From Cranoglanis bouderius (lineage: Eukaryota > Chordata > Actinopteri > Siluriformes > Cranoglanididae), in the NCBI GenBank assembly GCA_023630585.1, contig CM042544.1:24776256-24840255 (forward strand): a stretch of DNA of 64,000 bases, in the 5' to 3' direction. Positions within the stretch are counted from its first letter, which is position 1. Every line of letters begins with the position of its first letter. The position numbers were made by a program, and so were the translations under genes. Shown here piece by piece: positions 57,779 through 64,000 of this stretch. Below the pieces are notes generated by a model, which was not told the DNA's origin, did no database searches, and was given only the letters and a program-made list of their open reading frames with translations.

Positions 57779-60700
57779 GAATTAGCTAAAATGCTGTAGG
57801 AAACCTTGGTGTGTATGCTTTTGAGCATGGTGGTGGGCAAATAAGAGACACAGATAAGGACACAGGCTGAATGTGACCACTCAGCTGGTGGTGGCTGCTC
57901 CACACTGTGACTCACTCCATGGTGATGACTAATAAAGGAAAACAAAATAGGAAATGTAATTTGTCAGGCAAACATTAACACACAAGGACAACAGACTAGA
58001 TGTAATATCTTTACACTCTTGGGAAGGTCATGCCATCTTTAGGTATTTCCATTAACTGTTTCACTGGTGTTTTTTGCCTGGCAACCCTCACAGAAGGACA
58101 ACGACTTACATTATCTGAATGTTACACACTTGTGTAGCTGAACACAGCCTAAAGTACATGCTGATTCAGGCTGATGACCATATTAACAGGTCTGCAGGCT
58201 GTCCATTAGTATGTCCAGTGGGTGTGATATTGACAAAAAATTATATCTTGATATTTTTTGGGATTTTGTTGCTAACGATAAGTAGACAATATTTTGCATC
58301 CTTCAAAAATCTGCGTTTGTTATGTTATATCTTGGCATCAGCTGCTTTTCTTGTTGTAAAGCACTTTTTTGCAGAATTATTCCACTAAAGTGTGTTGAGT
58401 GTGTTTATGTGCTGGTACCTTGGCTTGTTTAGGCGTGTCATGGACAGCTGACTCCCAAAGCTTTTCATATACATCACATTCTGTGCGGTGGTTAGTTCAA
58501 CAAATGGTAAAACAAGTTAGTCGTTGAGCTGTCTTTAACCGCAACTGATTTCCAACACAGCTTGTAGATTGCCGTCTTTTGAGCAACTTCCATCATTTCA
58601 CCTGCTTGCGAGTGAGGATGACCCACGTCTAGCAATTAAATCTAACCACGTAGATTTTGAGGCTGGTGGTGTCTGTATTTTGTCTCCTGGCGTTGTTTGT
58701 TCACTCATTTCTAACTTCAGTCATGCATTTTTAGGCAGCTACGCTAGCTTAACTTGCACACTGCATTCTAATAGGCTACAGTGAAAGCATGAATTCTATC
58801 GTACTAGGCTATATCACGCAGTGAAGGCGTGGACAGTCAACGCGGTTTTTTTCAATTGTTTTTTGCAAAGTGAGGGACATAATAATGTCAGCTCGCACAT
58901 TGTTAAACCAACAATTAAGATATTATCATAGACGATACATATCACACACCCCTACCTGTCCACCCTGAATTGGCGGCCGAATCAGTTAAAGATGTTAGCA
59001 GTAAGCATAGAACATTACCCACTTGTGTCCTCTCAGCTTGGTTGCGTGTGTACTATGGCAATGCATCATACACTATGTCTATTTCGAGTGTCCTTCCCTG
59101 TAGGGGACTTACACAGAGAACCAGTCAAAGTGTGGCATCAAATTGAGATGACACCACATTACAGAATGCATGTGCATGCAGGCCATTTTCCTTATAATTT
59201 GTCAGCCTGAAACTATGTGCCTTTGAAAACTGTACAGAGTTCATCAGGGCACGGTGCTCACACATGCATACTGTGATGAACATGCCTACTGGCTACAGCA
59301 GTAGTAATTAAGTTTGTGGTCAAGGTCAAGGGGAAATTTGGTCGCTATTTTTATCAGGGCTGCATTGAAAGCAGGGCTTTTGTGCCACACCATGGCATGT
59401 GACTGCTAATGTGGACCTCATTCATTACATACGTCAGGGTTCTAAATTAGCCTTTTTATCTGGTCGCACCAGTGGTCCTGACCTCGGGGGTTTAGATACA
59501 CAAGCAAGTTTTAGAGAATTAGGAATAAAGAATGGGCTGCTAACAATTATAAATATTTTAGTTCATTTGGTAATGGGAGATTTTATATCAAAAGTCAAAT
59601 CCATTTTTTAAAACACAAAATGCCTTAAGATTTTATGGTTACTTCACTAGACAGAAGTACAGAATGCATATTATGGGAAAGATTTACACATTAGTGTATT
59701 TAGCTTCATTTGAAAGGCTTACTCTGTGGTTTTGCAAACTGTTTTGTAAGCATTTCTTCAGTGTTTGACACAGAAATCAATTTCTAAAGTTACTCAAACA
59801 GAGCTGCTCTCTTGCTTCCTTCCTGACAGTGTGATGCTTAGGCCAGTATTATCTGTTTTATTAAAAAAAAAACAAATAATAATCTATTTTTTATGCAAAT
59901 GTAATTTAAGCTCCTTAAGACCATCTATATTAAATTATTTTTGAATGTGTCAGTACACAGTAACTTCCACAGAGATGGCCGTGTCATCTGTGTTATTTTC
60001 TGTTACTTTATTTTATTTTATTTCAATTTATTTAATTTATTTTATTTGAGATTTAATGCCAGTTAAATTATGTACAATTTCCACAAGCAGCAAAAGAATA
60101 TGAGTGGCTAAATAAGATAACCTGTGGTTATTGACACCACTTAATTTAGGCAAAGCAATAAGCGGCTGTGTGAGTACTGCTTAATGTCTGCTAAAAGGCT
60201 TCACCAAGGTAAACATCAAAGATTTGACCAAATGTACTGTTTAAATTTTAATCACCCTCTCATCTTTTGATAAACATCTCAAAGCCACAGGGCAGCCTTT
60301 AATTTCTGTTTGTTGTCAGTTGGAACCTGAGCTTGGAAATGTGAGCCTGGAGGAATGTGTACAGTTGTGGACATAGCTAGCCATACCAAAACAAATTATT
60401 ATATATAATGGCATGTAGGGAGAGAAAAGCAATGAATAAATAACAGGTTATACAGTGGAAAAATTCAAATCAGTGGCAGATTGAATTTGAAGACAGAATG
60501 GCAATGTCAGAGTGGATAGGCTGAGAGAAGGCTGCAATTTTCCCCACCCTGCTACAGTCTACAGCGTGCTAATTCATGTTTCATGCTCTGCAAATGCAGG
60601 CCAAACGGCCATTTTTATTCCCCAACCCTGGGCTGTCAGGGATTTCTTTTTCTTTTTTTTTCTTTTTTCAACATATCCCCCGAAAGGGATATTTCAAAGC

Positions 60701-61350
60701 CCGTATCCTCTTTAAAAACATTATCTGCAATTTTGTCAGGGCTTCCAGACTATACACACGAGGCTTGATGGCCCTTTGGTGTGCCATTTCTGAGACCCGT
60801 TGTCCTAAGTGGCTGGAAGCCTCTTTTTACAACCAGCACGTCTCAATGGCGTCTTCAAAGCGCCACGGCCACGGTTCACTATGTGTGTGGGTAAAAAAAA
60901 AAAAGGCCACTGTAAATGCTGTCCTAATGACTCTCAGCAGGGTTACCCTTCATTCTTTCATAAAGGGATGGGGAATAAAATGTGTGTTGCATTATGTGGA
61001 GCCCGTGTGAATTCTGTTGGGATTCAACAAAGAAAACCTTCCTCCTGACAAATGGTGCCTAATGGGATACATTAGTGTATTATGTATCTGGCAGAGATTC
61101 TTATATTTTCTGAGTACACAAACACGTACAAAATAGTGTACACATACTATATGTTTGCACACACAGATAATTGTTTACTTTATAGAGAAAAGTGTGTTGA
61201 ACAGTGTAGCTACATTTAGACCTGGTATCATCACAAAGTGTACAGTGGTGAAAAAGCCTTTTTTATGGTTGTAGGAAATCAACATTTAAGTAAGTTACAA
61301 AAGTTAAACAGCTCTGGAGGTAGAAATGCTTGTAAAGGTCATGTGAAAAA
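57114..61350 (+). other. grik3 intron 1: mostly unique sequence
   Basis: Contains a degraded Tc1 end (CTAACGCTTTTGCACAGAAC near 57341) and a (CA)n(GA)n tract at 57721-57774. A complex block at about 60540-60990 may be conserved non-coding DNA. No receptor exon was recognised. Confidence 0.5.
57721..57774. repeat. Compound (CA)n(GA)n microsatellite
   Basis: About 15 bp of CA joined to about 39 bp of GA. Confidence 0.95.
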
Positions 61351-61631
61351 CCACACACACATACACACACACATGCACACGCATACACACACACATGCAC
61401 ACGCATACACACACACATGCACACGCATACACACACACATGCACACGCATACACACACATGCACACGCATACACACACACATGCACACGCATACACACAC
61501 ACATGCACACGCATAAACACACACATGCACACGCATACACACACACATGCACACGCATACACACACACATGCACACGCATACACACACACATGCACACGC
61601 ATACACACACACATGCACACGCATACACACA
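61351..61631. repeat. 22-bp minisatellite, 12 units, derived from (CA)n
   Basis: Unit CATGCACACGCATACACACACA repeats from 61372. Eleven copies are 22 bp and the fourth is 20 bp. The seventh has A for C after CGCATA. Because 22 is not a multiple of 3 and the unit lacks stops, all frames are open on both strands and give His/Thr or Cys/Val peptides that are not genes. Confidence 0.97.
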
Positions 61632-63239
61632 AAGCACAGAAAAGATGCATCATTGTAAATGACCATGTGTAAAATAATGTTTTATATCTATTAGGGAAAT
61701 AATGTATCTATATCTGTGAAGTGGGTTCTATAAGTAAAACTCAGTAAGGTGCTGTTTACATTAGGCTACTGAGCAAACTACTAACAATAATAATGCACTC
61801 CTATTTGTATGTGTATTTGTATCTGTTTAGAACAAATTATCCCCCCCCGAATAATGTATTTGTATTCAATTACATTACTAACGTCAATAAATAAAAGTGA
61901 ATATTTAAGACATGATGGTTCACATATTCTATTTTTCTACAAAGACTAATCTTGAGGATGGCCCATGAAAGGGGGTATTTAAAGGGACATTCTCATTTTG
62001 TTTGTCCTGTGTTGGATCACTCAGATAGTGTTAGCATCTGTGCTATAAACTGAACCATAAAGTCTCCTCATATTATAAACTAAGGCTAATAAACCAGATG
62101 CTCTTTCAAATTCTACAAACAGCATATACTATGTGAAATAGGAGGTTGTATTGAGACAGGTCTTTATTGAGCTGTTTTCCTTGCCTGTGAGTAGCTCCCA
62201 GAGTAGCTCCTAGGCCCACCTGCAGATCGTAAGTTACTGAAGTTTAGAGGTTATTCTTCTGTAGAGTAATAGATGGTTTGTTAGGGCCATTAAGCACCAG
62301 TGCTGTCTCTGGGTTGAGAGAGTAGAGTGAAATTGTTAAAGGGAGGGTCAGTGCTGGTGGGACAGGTAGATAGATGAATAGGCAATGGAATGGAGGGCGA
62401 GAGACACAGACAGAGAGTGATGGTGAACCAAGAGTAACTGCACACAATGTATGGACCCATAACCATATAAAGTGCATTTAGTGAACTCAAGGATGAATCG
62501 TCTGTGAAGACTGAGTAAGAACTGAAAAAGTACTTCCTCTATGCAGTGTTTTCAGGTTGACTTTAATGAAACAATAACCCAACAACCAAAATCGAATTGA
62601 TGTATGTAGCAAAGATGGGATGTGAACCTGATTTGACCTCCCTACTCAAAGACAATGACACTTCAGTAGCTCTTTTGTGGGAAGAAATAGCTCAATTTAC
62701 CGCTAGCAAACACGGGATAGTGGCATACTAATCCGAAAGTCATCTGTCTGTGATAGACGTCAATTAAGGCACTTATGTGCCTAATGATCAGGAATAAAAA
62801 ACTAATTGGTCTATCTGGAGGTAGGATCTCATCTCTACCAGTCTGTTGTGTCAGACAGGCACTTAGCGGGGATGGTTCAGACTTAGAGCCCAAGGTCATG
62901 AACACATTTTCCATTGATCCATTGATCTTAACATCTTTTGTTCTATTATTTTTCTTCTTTGAACACACAGTGGTAGGCACAACCAATCCTTTACATAGCA
63001 TAGAATATTGTATTTTTATTCTCAGGACAGTATTCATTTTAATGGTGTAAAGTGGCCTTATACGTATGTTTGAGTGACATAAACTTTGGCTTTTGGATTA
63101 GTTCTGAGACTAAGAATTACCTTACAGATGAGCTGTTTTCATACTTGGCGGCAGTCATAAGATTATCTACCAGAGAGAAATAGGTAAAAATTGTATTAAA
63201 AATATATAAAATATTGTAAACAAAAATTGTAGTCTGACT
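61632..63239 (+). other. grik3 intron 1: no feature recognised
   Basis: Unique-looking AT-rich DNA without gene or transposon text. Confidence 0.5.
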
Positions 63240-63595
63240 GATCACCTTTATGCTATGATGAAACATTTCTGTCTTGATGGGACTGGTCTCTTCCAGGATG
63301 TCCGTGCTCCTACCCAAAGGGCACAAGGTATCAAAAATGGTTTGATTACATGATGGATATCATGTACAGTAAACTACATGCTATAGCCTTTACAGTCACC
63401 TGATCTTACCCCTATTGAACACTTATGGGAGATTTTGTGAGACAGTGCTCTCAAAGACGACACTGAGGGAATATCCTTTAAACAAATGGTGGCCATCCCT
63501 CCAGTACAGTTACAGAGACATGTGGAATCTATGCCAATCAGCATTGAAGCTGTTGTGGCATGCAGTGGTGGACTAACTACATACCAAGACATTTT
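63240..63595 (+). pseudogene. DDE transposase C-terminal fragment (Tc1-like, family G)
   Basis: Forward text reads, across frame breaks, CAGTCACCTGATCTTACCCC = QSPDLTP, then IEHLWEIL. A stop follows, then IPPVQLQRHVESMPISIEAV and a terminal TTYQDIL. SPDLTPIEH is the third-residue (Glu) motif of a DDE transposase, and ESMPISIEAV matches the usual C-terminal 'MPRRIEAV' region. The upstream catalytic Asp motifs were not found, so this is a tail fragment. Confidence 0.75.
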
Positions 63596-64000
63596 AGGTT
63601 GTTGTTGTTGTTGTTTCCTTTACTTTGTCACTCTTTTTTATGTGCACAAACCATAGCTGATTATTAGGCATTAATTATCAACATGGCTTATGTCTAAAAT
63701 TGATAAGCAATGGTTACATTTTCAGCTTGTCTAAAAGCATTCTTTATATTGTTCCTAAATACCTTTTTATTAAATATTTATAATAAAGATTCCATGGCAA
63801 GGATCCATTCATGCTGTTGGATCTCATATACAGCACAGCTATCATTCTATCTACAGAAGAAAAAAAATGATTCTTACATTTCTAAAGGTATTCATAGGTC
63901 AGGCAGCTAAATTAAAAGAGCAGGTACTGTAATCAGTGATCTAACTGATTATACAAATTCCAGCTGATTTACCAAAAATGTAGACAGTCTGCAAAACTGC
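63596..64000 (+). other. grik3 intron 1 to window end: no feature recognised
   Basis: A (GTT)n run at about 63599-63613, otherwise AT-rich DNA. Confidence 0.5.

Noticed and set aside
61351..61631. CRISPR-like array of regular repeats
   Set aside because: The units are contiguous without unique spacers and derive from CA repeats in a vertebrate genome.
61263..61666. Six long His/Thr and Cys/Val frames on both strands
   Set aside because: They are products of the stop-free 22-bp minisatellite.

Overview
The window looks like nuclear DNA from a teleost fish. It is AT-rich and full of microsatellites. It carries several Tc1/mariner families, a hAT element and tRNA-derived SINEs of the kind abundant in ostariophysan fishes. 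A catfish is my best guess, but that rests on repeat style only and no species-diagnostic locus was found. Nothing prokaryotic, viral or operon-like was seen.

Only one protein-coding exon is recognisable: coding exon 1 of grik3 (kainate-type ionotropic glutamate receptor subunit 3) on the + strand at 40421-40535. It encodes a 31-residue signal peptide followed by MPHVIRIG and ends at a GTAAG splice donor. It lies in a CpG-rich promoter/5'UTR block (about 39690-40535). That block holds short uORFs whose stops and starts overlap as ATGA. Everything from 40536 to the end is best read as grik3 intron 1. Positions 1-39690 are upstream intergenic DNA.

Region by region. 1-210: LTR-like retrotransposon end. 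1068-4140: a Tc1 relic (family A) split by a hAT element (1999-3849) with a perfect 8-bp target duplication. 7483-7627: tetranucleotide satellite. 10282-11789: the best preserved transposon, a Tc1 element with 202-bp IR/DR ends and a 306-codon DD34E transposase. 15075-15398 and 20741-21030: SINEs. 22545-23015: family A remnant. 24089-25779: SINE fused to a Tc1 copy. 30521-32560: a Tc1 mosaic with an (AT)n array in the transposase. 33898-34215: a dispersed repeat. 38393-39270: SINE cluster containing an 88-bp perfect palindrome. In the intron: 50188-50889 Tc1 mosaic, 52740-53015 a second SINE family, 55659-57111 Tc1 family F, 61351-61631 a 22-bp minisatellite, and 63240-63595 a DDE transposase tail.

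I found no evidence for an undescribed multi-gene system. The most informative signals are the layered transposon history (nested insertion checked against an 'empty-site' relative), the grik3 leader architecture, the SINE palindrome, two local direct duplications and several candidate conserved non-coding blocks.
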